Positions 25,488-32,918 of a DNA stretch of 64,000 nt are shown one piece after another. Numbering within the stretch: the first letter of the stretch is position 1; the number at the start of each line of letters is the position of its first letter. The stretch comes from Cytophagaceae bacterium (lineage in GTDB: Bacteria; Bacteroidota; Bacteroidia; Cytophagales; Cytophagaceae). The stretch lies in the NCBI GenBank assembly GCA_025454925.1, contig JALONM010000003.1:1-64000 (forward strand). Direction: 5' to 3'. Made by a program: the position numbers and the translations under genes. The notes beneath the pieces are model-generated. The model ran no database searches. It saw only the letters and a program-made list of their open reading frames with translations, and had not been told where the DNA came from.

Positions 25488-26600
25488 ATGCTTGCGTTTG
25501 ATGCCAAAAGGGCATTTATGAATACATCGGGGCTTGGTAATTACAGCAGAACTCATTTGCTGTCTCTCCAGCATTTTTTCCCTTCTGAACCGTTGCTCCT
25601 CTTCAGTCCTAAAATTAAAATACCTTTTCTAAAGGCCAACGACAAGCAACGGATCCAATGCCCAACCGGTATTTTCCGAACACTTCCGGGAGCCTCGTAT
25701 TGGCGTTCGTACCGCATTTCAGCCTTGGCAGAAGCAGCCGGTGCCAGCGTCTTTCATGGACTCAGCAACGAACTGCCACTCAACATCCACAAATTCCGGA
25801 TGAAAAAAGTAGTTACCCTGCACGATTTAATTTTCATACACTACCCGCATTATTATAAAGCTTTCGACCGCGCCTTCTATTTAAAAAAGGTACAATATGC
25901 TTGCACGCACGCAGATGTAATTGTTGCCATCAGTGAGCAAACCAAAAAAGATCTAATCGAACGGTTGAATGTACCCGAAGAAAAAATAGAATTAGTATAT
26001 CAGGATTGCCATACGCGTTTTCATTCACTTGCTCCCGAATCATCGGTTCAAGCAGTGAGGGAAAAATACGGTCTTACAGAGCCCTATATCCTTTCTGTTG
26101 GCACTCCTGAGGCCAGAAAAAAGCAACTGGCTTTATTGAAAGCTTTTACTAGGATTCGATGGGAAGGCATCCAACTGGTGCTGGTAGGAAGAAAAACAGC
26201 CTATCTGAAAATGCTTTTTCACTATATTCAGGAACACCACCTGGGTACCTCGGTGCGTATTCTGACGGATGTCCTTTCAGAGGAATTACCGGCGTTGTAC
26301 CGTGGCGCCTTATGCAGCGCATACCTATCAGAATACGAAGGTTTTGGTCTACCCCTGGTGGAATCTCTAAACCAGGAAATTCCCGTACTTGCATCCAATC
26401 GATCTTGCCTGCCTGAAGCGGCAGGACCTGGAGCTTTGTATGTCAATCCTGAAACAGAAGCAGAAGTAGCTGATGGACTTAGTCAACTCCTGCAGAACGA
26501 AACCTTACGAAACCAACTGGGCGAAAAAGGAAAACAGCACGTACAAAAATTCAGAATTGAAAATAATCTTCCTTCCTGGAAAAAAATATATGAACTCTAA
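25488..26600 (+). CDS. Glycosyltransferase family 4 (GT-B fold)
   Basis: The 370 residues begin MLAFDAKRAFMNTSGLGNYSR, the start of many GT4 enzymes. An N-terminal domain (FHGLSNELPL, VVTLHDLIF) is followed by a linker at ADVIVAISEQTKKDLI. The nucleotide-sugar-binding C-terminal domain has PYILSVGTPEARKKQLALLKAF and the E-x7-E-like SEYEGFGLPLVESLNQ motif. The acceptor and donor are unknown. It follows the subtilase stop by one base (TAA-T-ATG) and is translationally coupled to it, so frameshift disruption upstream does not stop its own frame but could lower coupling. It is probably involved in surface glycan or LPS synthesis. Confidence 0.88.
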   Translation: MLAFDAKRAFMNTSGLGNYSRTHLLSLQHFFPSEPLLLFSPKIKIPFLKANDKQRIQCPTGIFRTLPGASYWRSYRISALAEAAGASVFHGLSNELPLNIHKFRMKKVVTLHDLIFIHYPHYYKAFDRAFYLKKVQYACTHADVIVAISEQTKKDLIERLNVPEEKIELVYQDCHTRFHSLAPESSVQAVREKYGLTEPYILSVGTPEARKKQLALLKAFTRIRWEGIQLVLVGRKTAYLKMLFHYIQEHHLGTSVRILTDVLSEELPALYRGALCSAYLSEYEGFGLPLVESLNQEIPVLASNRSCLPEAAGPGALYVNPETEAEVADGLSQLLQNETLRNQLGEKGKQHVQKFRIENNLPSWKKIYEL

Positions 26601-26710
26601 ACGTTTGTTAAATATTATCTAAGTGCAATTCAATAGATAAGAACTCCTTAGTTGAGACCAGATCTCAATCTGAAAATTCTTCTTTGAAAAATATAGATTA
26701 ATCTAAAGGG

Positions 26711-27490
26711 TTACTTCAATTTATTGATGGTATTTTCAGCATCAATAATTACATCGTCTTCTCCCACTGAGTCGAATGGGTGTTCCAGATGATCCTGTAT
26801 ATTATCCAGACTCACTAATATAAAACTGTACAAAATAGGCATCACGTATTCGAGATGGGCGGCATACGTGCGGAAAGTATTCGCAAAATAAGGTCCGTAA
26901 ATAATTGGAAAAAGATAAATGAAAACCTTACTGTAAGCCCTCAAGGTAATGGGTGTACGGTACTGGTGAATGATTTTCATATTATCGAAAGCAATGATCA
27001 GTTTGCTTAGGTATTGATTAATCCTTGACACTTCGCCACTTTGAACACCATACTCTCTCAATTCAATGGTAAGCTTGGATAATTCTGAAAACTCCTGATA
27101 GATTTCCTCTTCTTTGGAAGCAAACTCTGCTTGATTTCTGGAATGAAAAAGTACTCTTGTTTTCTCAAGAATCTGAAACACTCGTTGCTTTAATCGCTCT
27201 GGAATATTTTGATTTTTATCCGTAGGCCAATCGCGCATGGCATAATACATGGCAACGGCATGACCATGAAAATCGGAAAGATGACGGAGTGCGTTCTCTC
27301 TTCTGTTAAAAGCTGAACCAATGGAAAATACTACGGGGAAAACAATTGCAATACCCACCAGCATATCCGGAAACTGAGCCGTTAGCTTTAACTGGAAGCA
27401 AATGTAACTAGAAAGAACAGATAAGGTTGTTACAATGAGCGTCTTGTAATTTATGATGGTAAAGACGCTTTTAAAAATTCGCATGTTCAT
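26711..27490 (-). CDS. Bestrophin-like membrane protein, divergent
   Basis: The 259 residues have hydrophobic segments near 14-32, 44-60 and 195-240, around a soluble helical middle. YRTPITLRAYSKVFIYLFPIIYGPYF and the acidic SLDNIQDHLEHPFDSVGEDDVIID match, in order and spacing, the 'RtSPvPfsY..hlk.fi...ilP' and 'ge.ieDPFG.d.nDlpID' regions of the bestrophin at 17228-18118. The N-terminal 'FRTNxAYdRWWEGR' signature is replaced by FNRRENALRHLSDF. I therefore call it a distant bestrophin relative. It is the last gene after greA and the HIT gene, 25 bases downstream of the latter. Confidence 0.6.
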   Translation of the reverse strand: MNMRIFKSVFTIINYKTLIVTTLSVLSSYICFQLKLTAQFPDMLVGIAIVFPVVFSIGSAFNRRENALRHLSDFHGHAVAMYYAMRDWPTDKNQNIPERLKQRVFQILEKTRVLFHSRNQAEFASKEEEIYQEFSELSKLTIELREYGVQSGEVSRINQYLSKLIIAFDNMKIIHQYRTPITLRAYSKVFIYLFPIIYGPYFANTFRTYAAHLEYVMPILYSFILVSLDNIQDHLEHPFDSVGEDDVIIDAENTINKLK

Positions 27491-27515
27491 GAAACTACGT
27501 TGATAACACCAAACC

Positions 27516-27905
27516 CTAGCTCATACGAATTTTTTCCGCAGTGGTTTTTAATTCCTCCTGAGTAGGGCTAAGTTTAGGTCTCGAAAAGTTAATATCTTGA
27601 ACGGTTTGTAAAGGGATCAGATGCACGTGTGCATGGGGTACTTCCAATCCGATCACTGCTACGCCAATCTTTTTGCAGGGAACGGCCTTTTTAAGTTGCG
27701 TAGCAACTTGCTTGGCAAACACATGCAGTCCGGCAAGTTCCTGATCTTCCATGTCGAAAATATAATCGACTTCCTTTTTAGGAATCACCAGAGTATGACC
27801 TTCGGCCAAAGGACTTACATCCAGAAAAGCCAGGTAATGATCGTTTTCTGCAATTTTATGACAAGGAATTTCGCCTTTAATAATCCGGGAAAATATTGTA
27901 GACAT
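27516..27905 (-). CDS. HIT-family nucleotide-binding hydrolase (Hint type)
   Basis: The 129 residues begin with IFSRIIKGEIPCHKI, as in Hint/PKCI proteins. The histidine triad is VPHAHVHLIPL (His91, 93, 95), which binds and transfers nucleoside monophosphates from phosphoramidate or dinucleotide substrates. In most Hint proteins the start also carries a CxFC pair; here only one Cys remains near residue 15, so a structural zinc is unlikely. It begins eight bases after the greA stop, and the pair is a conserved neighbourhood in Bacteroidota. It is probably translated from the same message. Confidence 0.93.
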   Translation of the reverse strand: MSTIFSRIIKGEIPCHKIAENDHYLAFLDVSPLAEGHTLVIPKKEVDYIFDMEDQELAGLHVFAKQVATQLKKAVPCKKIGVAVIGLEVPHAHVHLIPLQTVQDINFSRPKLSPTQEELKTTAEKIRMS

Positions 27906-27913
27906 AAGGAGGC

Positions 27914-28387
27914 TTACAAACTAATATCCAACACTTCCAATTCCAGTTTACCAGCAGGAATTTCAATAGTCGCTACTTCGCCTAATTTTTTCCCAAGCAA
28001 CCCCTTTCCAATAGGTGACTTAACCGAAATTTTTCCAAGTTTCAAATCCGCCTCTTCTTCGGCAACCAGCATGTATTCGACTACAGCGTTGGTTTTCTTG
28101 TTCTTAAGCTTCACTTTAGAAAGAATAGAAACACTGGAAGTATCCAGGCTAGACATATCAATCAGACGGGCGTTTGAAAGCAGCTCTTCCAATTTTGAAA
28201 TTTTCAGTTCGAGCAAGCCTTGAGCGTCTTTGGCGGCATCGTATTCGGCATTTTCACTCAGGTCACCCTTATCGCGTGCTTCGGCGATCTGACGGGCAAT
28301 ATCCGCACGTCCTCTGGTTTTTAGATCCTGAAGTTCATCTTTCAGTTTTTTCAGACCTTCTTCCGTGTAATACGTCAGTTTACTCAT
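27914..28387 (-). CDS. greA: Transcription elongation factor GreA
   Basis: GreA rescues backtracked RNA polymerase by stimulating transcript cleavage. The 157 residues have the two-helix coiled coil (TEEGLKKLKDELQDL...) with the tip motif AEARDKGDLSENAEYDAAKDAQ, which carries the acidic residues that coordinate the catalytic magnesium. The C-terminal FKBP-like domain contains KISVKSPIGKGLLGKKLGEVATIEIPAG. It is the first gene of greA-HIT-bestrophin-like. A 7-bp hairpin in its leader (28404-28422) lies just before the start codon. Confidence 0.96.
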   Translation of the reverse strand: MSKLTYYTEEGLKKLKDELQDLKTRGRADIARQIAEARDKGDLSENAEYDAAKDAQGLLELKISKLEELLSNARLIDMSSLDTSSVSILSKVKLKNKKTNAVVEYMLVAEEEADLKLGKISVKSPIGKGLLGKKLGEVATIEIPAGKLELEVLDISL

Positions 28388-28403
28388 AGTTTTCTTATTT
28401 AAA

Positions 28404-28422
28404 CCAGTATTCCAGATACTGG
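28404..28422 (-). promoter_or_regulatory. Small hairpin in the greA leader
   Basis: CCAGTAT (28404-28410) pairs with ATACTGG (28416-28422) around five bases, 17 bases before the greA start codon. It could affect translation initiation or be an operator. The basis is one inverted repeat. Confidence 0.3.
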
Positions 28423-28443
28423 GCGATTTCGGATTACCACAAT

Positions 28444-28470
28444 AAAAAAAACGGCTTTCTCAACCGTTTC
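28444..28470 (-). terminator. Terminator of the aminotransferase gene
   Basis: AAACGG pairs with CCGTTT around a nine-base loop and continues into a run of seven or eight T on the reverse strand, some 90 bases past the stop at 28560. It separates the aminotransferase from greA. Confidence 0.65.
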
Positions 28471-28559
28471 TGCAAAGGTAATATTTTTTAAAGTAAAATC
28501 AAGCAGCGAAGCGGAAATGGGGTTAGCGAAAGCCAGATCCCTTTCCGATCTCACGGTGG

Positions 28560-29870
28560 TTAATTTCCACTTGCCAGGTATTCTTGAATAGCTTCCCTGA
28601 TAGAATTGAAAATAAATTCAATGTTTTGTTCGTCTTGTTCCAGCAAGGTAACACGGAACCCGCGAAGATCGGAACAAAAGGATGAAATAGGAACAACGCA
28701 AATACCTTTAGCCCCGAGTAAGTAATATACAAAGCGCTTATCCAAATCCATGCCCGGCTGGCTCACCCATTCCTCCACCATGGCGCGCACCGATGGGTCT
28801 TCAATATGCAGTTTCTGTTTCGCATTCAACACACCGTCTTTAAATATAATTGTGTTGTAAAAGGCTCCATAGGTCTCGTTAAACCGCAGTTCCGGAACCT
28901 GACCCAACATGGAAGCAATTTTTTTACTGCGTTTTCCGATAATGGTATTCAACGCTTCGCGATATGGCTTAAAGCGCGCATCTCCCATGATCTTGGGGAT
29001 GGCCAATTGAGGCAACGTGGTGGAACATACCTCAATCATTTTCGCATTCTCCAGCGCCGAACAAAATTTATTGAAGTCTTTATGTTTATCGCGGTTATAA
29101 AATTCCATCCATCCGCAACGCGAACCAGGCCAGGGCAATTCTTTTGAAATCCCTTTCATGGCAATACCTGGCACATCGCCAATGACTTCTGCCAGAGAAT
29201 ATGCCTTTGCCCCGTTGTACGTAATGTTTAGATAAATTTCATCGCTGATCAGCATCAGCTTAAATTCTTTGGCAATGGCTACAATACGCTGTAATGTTTC
29301 CAACGGATAAACCATGCCTGTTGGATTATCGGGGTTGATGATCAGAATACCAATAATGTTGGGATTGTACTTTACTTTATTGTACAATTCATCCAAATCC
29401 GGATACCAGTGGTTATCGGGGTCCAGGCGATAGGTAATGGGTTCGCTGTGAGCATGTGCCGCTTCGGCCGAGGAATGCGTGCTGTACGCAGGCGATGGAC
29501 CGATGACACGGAGTCCGGTATTAATAAACTGATAAACTTTGGCAATGGCATCCCCCAACCCATTAAAAAAAAGAATGTCTTCCGGGGTAATTTGAACCCC
29601 TCCTTTTTCATTATTTAAGGCCGTGAGAAATTGCCGTGTTTCTAAAATTCCTTTGGTTGGACAATACCTGTAGGATTTTTCGTCCATGGCAAGTGAAGAA
29701 ACTATCTCCCTCATCCAAAGCGGAATTTCATTCCCTTTCTGAACAGGGTCACCAATATTTTCCCAATAAATTTTCTTCCCGAGTTGTTGAATTTTATCCG
29801 CCTTTTTTACGATTTCGCGGATTTCATAACTCAGCTCTTTAGCACCTTCGCTTAATATTTTATGCCTCAT
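28560..29870 (-). CDS. Class I/II PLP aminotransferase
   Basis: The 436 residues match fold-type I aminotransferases of the AspC/AlaA type: YRYCPTKGILETRQFL, DILFFNGLGDAI, INPDNPTGMVYP, LISDEIYLNITY and SRCGWM. The PLP-binding lysine lies in MKGISKELPWPGSRCG. IISDEIY and GSRCGW are the standard co-factor and substrate sites. The C-terminal segment has GFRVTLL, where the carboxylate-binding Arg sits. It is slightly longer than AspC (about 400 residues). The exact substrate (alanine, aspartate or another) cannot be settled. A terminator follows at 28444-28470. Confidence 0.9.
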   Translation of the reverse strand: MRHKILSEGAKELSYEIREIVKKADKIQQLGKKIYWENIGDPVQKGNEIPLWMREIVSSLAMDEKSYRYCPTKGILETRQFLTALNNEKGGVQITPEDILFFNGLGDAIAKVYQFINTGLRVIGPSPAYSTHSSAEAAHAHSEPITYRLDPDNHWYPDLDELYNKVKYNPNIIGILIINPDNPTGMVYPLETLQRIVAIAKEFKLMLISDEIYLNITYNGAKAYSLAEVIGDVPGIAMKGISKELPWPGSRCGWMEFYNRDKHKDFNKFCSALENAKMIEVCSTTLPQLAIPKIMGDARFKPYREALNTIIGKRSKKIASMLGQVPELRFNETYGAFYNTIIFKDGVLNAKQKLHIEDPSVRAMVEEWVSQPGMDLDKRFVYYLLGAKGICVVPISSFCSDLRGFRVTLLEQDEQNIEFIFNSIREAIQEYLASGN

Positions 29871-30082
29871 TGCCTGAACGATAAGGACGCAAAAATAACA
29901 GATTAGGTGGATAATTCAACCGGCTTTTTTCAACGAAGTCATTCCTGCAGGCTGGCGCACCCGTCTCTGCTTCATGCGCTTGCAAGTATCCTGCTGAGGT
30001 AGTACCTTTCAGATGGGAATTAGATCGTTTTGAACGCCTAATCCTTCTTCAGGCCGGACAGTTTAGCCTTTTTTGCAAGTTT

Positions 30083-30352
30083 ATGAGTAAAGTAACTGAT
30101 AGTATCCAAAAAATTGCCCCAAGGGCTTGGGTGGAAATCTGCGATTTTTACCAACAAAAAATATTGTCTAATGGCAATGTATCTACTCCATTAGATCAAC
30201 TTCCTTTTGAATTGGCCATGGGTGTGTATTACCGGTTTTTTATTGAAAATGCGCTGGAATGGGACCTCGGAAATATTCCTTACGAACATCTACAGGATAC
30301 CTTGGTGGACGTATTTGATCATTATGAAAAATCACTTTCTCATTTTAGTTAA
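30083..30352 (+). CDS. Small helical protein, unknown function
   Basis: The ATG at 30083 opens 89 residues without a signal peptide. MSKVTDSIQKIAPRAWVEICDFYQQ is amphipathic. The rest (LPFELAMGVYYRFFIENALEWDLGNIPYEHLQDTLVDVF) is acidic and aromatic, and probably helical. It has no motif that I recognise. It is followed seven bases later by the 40-residue membrane protein gene at 30359, so the two are likely co-transcribed. The 212 bases upstream, to the aminotransferase start, contain a few short palindromes (for example CCTGCAGG) but no clear gene. Confidence 0.6.
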   Translation: MSKVTDSIQKIAPRAWVEICDFYQQKILSNGNVSTPLDQLPFELAMGVYYRFFIENALEWDLGNIPYEHLQDTLVDVFDHYEKSLSHFS

Positions 30353-30358
30353 GCGCAC

Positions 30359-30481
30359 ATGTCAACTTGGAAGAGAATAAAAGAATTTTACCAACGCAAT
30401 GAGAAATACATGATTGCAGAAATCCTCATGTATGCCACCATGATTATTGGTATCATTATTCTATTTTTGATTTTTTCGTAG
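30359..30481 (+). CDS. 40-residue small membrane protein
   Basis: An ATG at 30359 gives MSTWKRIKEFYQRNEKYM followed by a strongly hydrophobic helix (IAEILMYATMIIGIIILFLIFS) and a stop at 30479-30481. The charged N-terminal tail and single helix are what a small inner-membrane protein looks like. It starts seven bases after the previous stop. Its end overlaps the tail of the convergent receptor gene by 26 bases. Without comparative data it is a plausible but unproven gene. Confidence 0.5.
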   Translation: MSTWKRIKEFYQRNEKYMIAEILMYATMIIGIIILFLIFS

Positions 30482-32375
30482 GCTTGTCTTCAATGTGACC
30501 GAGCACCAAATAACTCCATCCATCAGGATCCGCTTTCGGACGCTTTTTCTGCTCCATTGCTTCCAGCACTTTGCGCTTAAAAGCCCAACAGGTCTGACGA
30601 CGCAGCGATAATTTTTCCGAAAGTTCGTCGGCGGTTATTTCAGTTCTATTGCTGATAAGAAATACCATGTAAAACGCTTTTACGATAGGGAATTTCAGGC
30701 GATAAAACAACGTATTGGCCGTCGCCGATTCTATATAGCTGCATTTCGAACATCGGCGGGAATATGGTATTGGACCGTTGGAATAGTTCGTATTCTGGCA
30801 CTTTTCGCAGCGATATCCTTTAGCCCATTTCATGTTCGATAAAAACTCCAAACAGGAATTTTCATCCGAATAAATATTCTGAAACTCTTCAAAGCTCACG
30901 ATCTTTTGCATGACACGGGCTTTGCTCAAGTCTTTTACATTGGATTCCAGTTTAATGTTATCGGCGTGAAGCACTTCGTTCATCCGGCGGATTTCTTCAT
31001 TGGCTGCTTCCAGCTCTAGTGTGCGTTCTTTTACCTTGGCCTCCAGCTCCTGATTCACTTTATCTTTGAGCGCCTCATTTTCCTTTAACTGCACAATAAT
31101 TTCTTGTTGTAAGGATTCGTTTTTAATCAGTTGATTAATTTTCTCCCGCTGTTCCAGTTCTTTATCGCGCTTGAATGTATTCATGCGATCTGCCAAGGCC
31201 AAAGACAAGGTAATCACTTCCAGCACTACGGCAAAGTTGAGGGCATAAACCACTACGATGCTGCTGGTTTGAATAATCCCCAGGTTATTAAGCGAAGTCA
31301 CCAGGAAGCCGATAAATACAAATGAAAAAGCGAGCACATAAAAACGAGCGGGCTTAAAACCAATATACCAGCCATAAATACCCGCCAGGTAGGCAATCAA
31401 TAAGGCCATCACGTCCAATTGAGGGTCCATCAGAGAAGCCCGATCAAAAATCAGTCGCACCAAGAATATCCCCACCCGTATGGCTATTACCGTATATAGT
31501 ATAATCCGGATTCTGGGAGATGTAAGCCGGGGCACCAAAAAGCTTTTGGCATACAACATAGCGGTAATAACTACGCACAACGCTGCGAATGGCCTTGTAT
31601 AATTATTGATGGATGGGATGTTGGGCCATAAATACTGAAATGCCAGACCGCTGTCTACCAATAAATATACGGCCAGGCTGATTACATAAAAAACGTAGAA
31701 AATATAGGTGAAGTCTTTTAGCGTAAAAAACAAAAAGCTATTGAGCAGAATGATAATGATGAGGATGCCGTAAAAAATTCCAAAGAAATAATATTCCCCC
31801 AGCGCATAGTTAACAAACCTTTCAAAGGACCTGGCTACAAATATAAACCGAATAGAATCGTCGGATTTAACTCTCAGGTAACAAACCAAAGTTTGGGATT
31901 TAAAATCAGGAAGTAAAAATTCAAGGTTTTTATGTTGAAAGGTTTTGTTATTGAAGGTAAAGTTGTCTCCTGTTTTTAATTCGGAATACTGGCCTGTGGA
32001 ATCGGGCAAAAAAATACTCAGACTATCAATTTTAAAATCGTATGCTTCGAGCAACCAGCTTTTATGGCGGGGAGATGCATCGTTTAAAGTAATTTTGATC
32101 CAATAGGCAGAGGCGGTATTGTCATTGCCCGCAATACTACTTTTTTTTCCCTGGTGCAATTGAAATTTGGAAGCAAACTCAGGAGCACTAACCTGTTTAA
32201 TGTTCCAGACGGAATTTTTATCTTCCAGGATTTCAAAACTTGAAATAAAATATTCCTCATTCTCACCAAGAGTCTGAACAATACTTTGCTGTGCACTTAA
32301 AAAGTACGTCGACCACATTATAAAGAATAAAGTGAGCCCCCTACGGGAAGAGAGATGCCTCTTGCGTGCAGTCAT
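30456..32375 (-). CDS. 7TMR-DISM receptor fused to a transposase-derived zinc-ribbon/helix-turn-helix
   Basis: The start is the ATG at 32375 (639 residues); a TTG ten codons upstream is possible. Residues 1-30 are a signal peptide (ends YFLSAQQ). About 40-185 match the extracellular 7TMR-DISMED2 beta domain (ASAYWIKITLND, SWLLEAYDFKIDSLSIF). About 195-395 hold seven hydrophobic helices. About 400-488 is a coiled coil (KVKERTLELEAANEEI). About 493-600 resemble the N-terminus of IS1595/ISXO2-type transposases: VSFEEFQNIY, the zinc ribbon CEKC-x15-CSKC (Cys523, 526, 542, 545), SATANTLFYRLKFPIVKAFYMV, and a helix-turn-helix TADELSEKLSLRRQTCWAFKRKV. No DDE catalytic core follows. The receptor presumably senses carbohydrate-like ligands and acts through DNA or protein binding of the C-terminal module. 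Confidence 0.85.
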   Translation of the reverse strand: MTARKRHLSSRRGLTLFFIMWSTYFLSAQQSIVQTLGENEEYFISSFEILEDKNSVWNIKQVSAPEFASKFQLHQGKKSSIAGNDNTASAYWIKITLNDASPRHKSWLLEAYDFKIDSLSIFLPDSTGQYSELKTGDNFTFNNKTFQHKNLEFLLPDFKSQTLVCYLRVKSDDSIRFIFVARSFERFVNYALGEYYFFGIFYGILIIIILLNSFLFFTLKDFTYIFYVFYVISLAVYLLVDSGLAFQYLWPNIPSINNYTRPFAALCVVITAMLYAKSFLVPRLTSPRIRIILYTVIAIRVGIFLVRLIFDRASLMDPQLDVMALLIAYLAGIYGWYIGFKPARFYVLAFSFVFIGFLVTSLNNLGIIQTSSIVVVYALNFAVVLEVITLSLALADRMNTFKRDKELEQREKINQLIKNESLQQEIIVQLKENEALKDKVNQELEAKVKERTLELEAANEEIRRMNEVLHADNIKLESNVKDLSKARVMQKIVSFEEFQNIYSDENSCLEFLSNMKWAKGYRCEKCQNTNYSNGPIPYSRRCSKCSYIESATANTLFYRLKFPIVKAFYMVFLISNRTEITADELSEKLSLRRQTCWAFKRKVLEAMEQKKRPKADPDGWSYLVLGHIEDKPTKKSKIE

Positions 32376-32918
32376 ATATGTCCGCTTTGTTACCAAGCCT
32401 GCCAAATTAACAAAAAAAAACCAAATTCCTTACAAAGGACCTAGCAGGTGCAAAAAACTTCCCGGTTTATACGTACTTGTTACCATCATTCCTCTTACCG
32501 AAAAAAAAACAACATAGCGCATTAAGCCTGTCTACTGCGATGGATTATATACCCGCTGATGATTTTCGTTTCATGAATAAAATTGAACCAATGGTTGCTT
32601 TCATTGTTTCTTACTCAAAGCTATTTCAAACAACTATGGACTAGGTGGTTCAAAGATTGGGATGGAGCGATCGTTTTCTACCGACAACTATCTTTTCTAG
32701 TAGACTATGGTAAACCTGCGACTTTACAAAATAGAGTATTTTAATGATTTACTTAAGACGTAGTTCATCATAAAACTGAAATCAAGCCTGAGAAAAACAC
32801 CAGTATAGGTGAAAAATCATGGAAATTCGTAATTATTAGTCTTGTATATTTTTTTGGATTTAATTTTTATTTATTTTCGGCAGTAAGTACTTCTTCAAAC
32901 TTTTTATAATAAATAATT
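32376..32918. other. 543-base intergenic region, no gene seen
   Basis: This gap separates the divergent receptor gene and gltA. It is AT-rich and includes a 34-codon reading frame at 32540-32644 that I cannot support. I see no clear hairpin or perfect Bacteroidota promoter. Near-matches to a -7 box (TATTTTCG at about 32871) lie 40-50 bases before the gltA start. Confidence 0.5.

Noticed and set aside
30456-30900. Possible insertion sequence at the end of the receptor gene
   Set aside because: The transposase-like region is in frame with the receptor, lacks a catalytic core, and has no flanking inverted repeats or target duplication that I could see.
32540-32644. 34-codon frame between receptor and gltA
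   Set aside because: No ribosome-binding site, no hydrophobic segment and no reason beyond an open frame.
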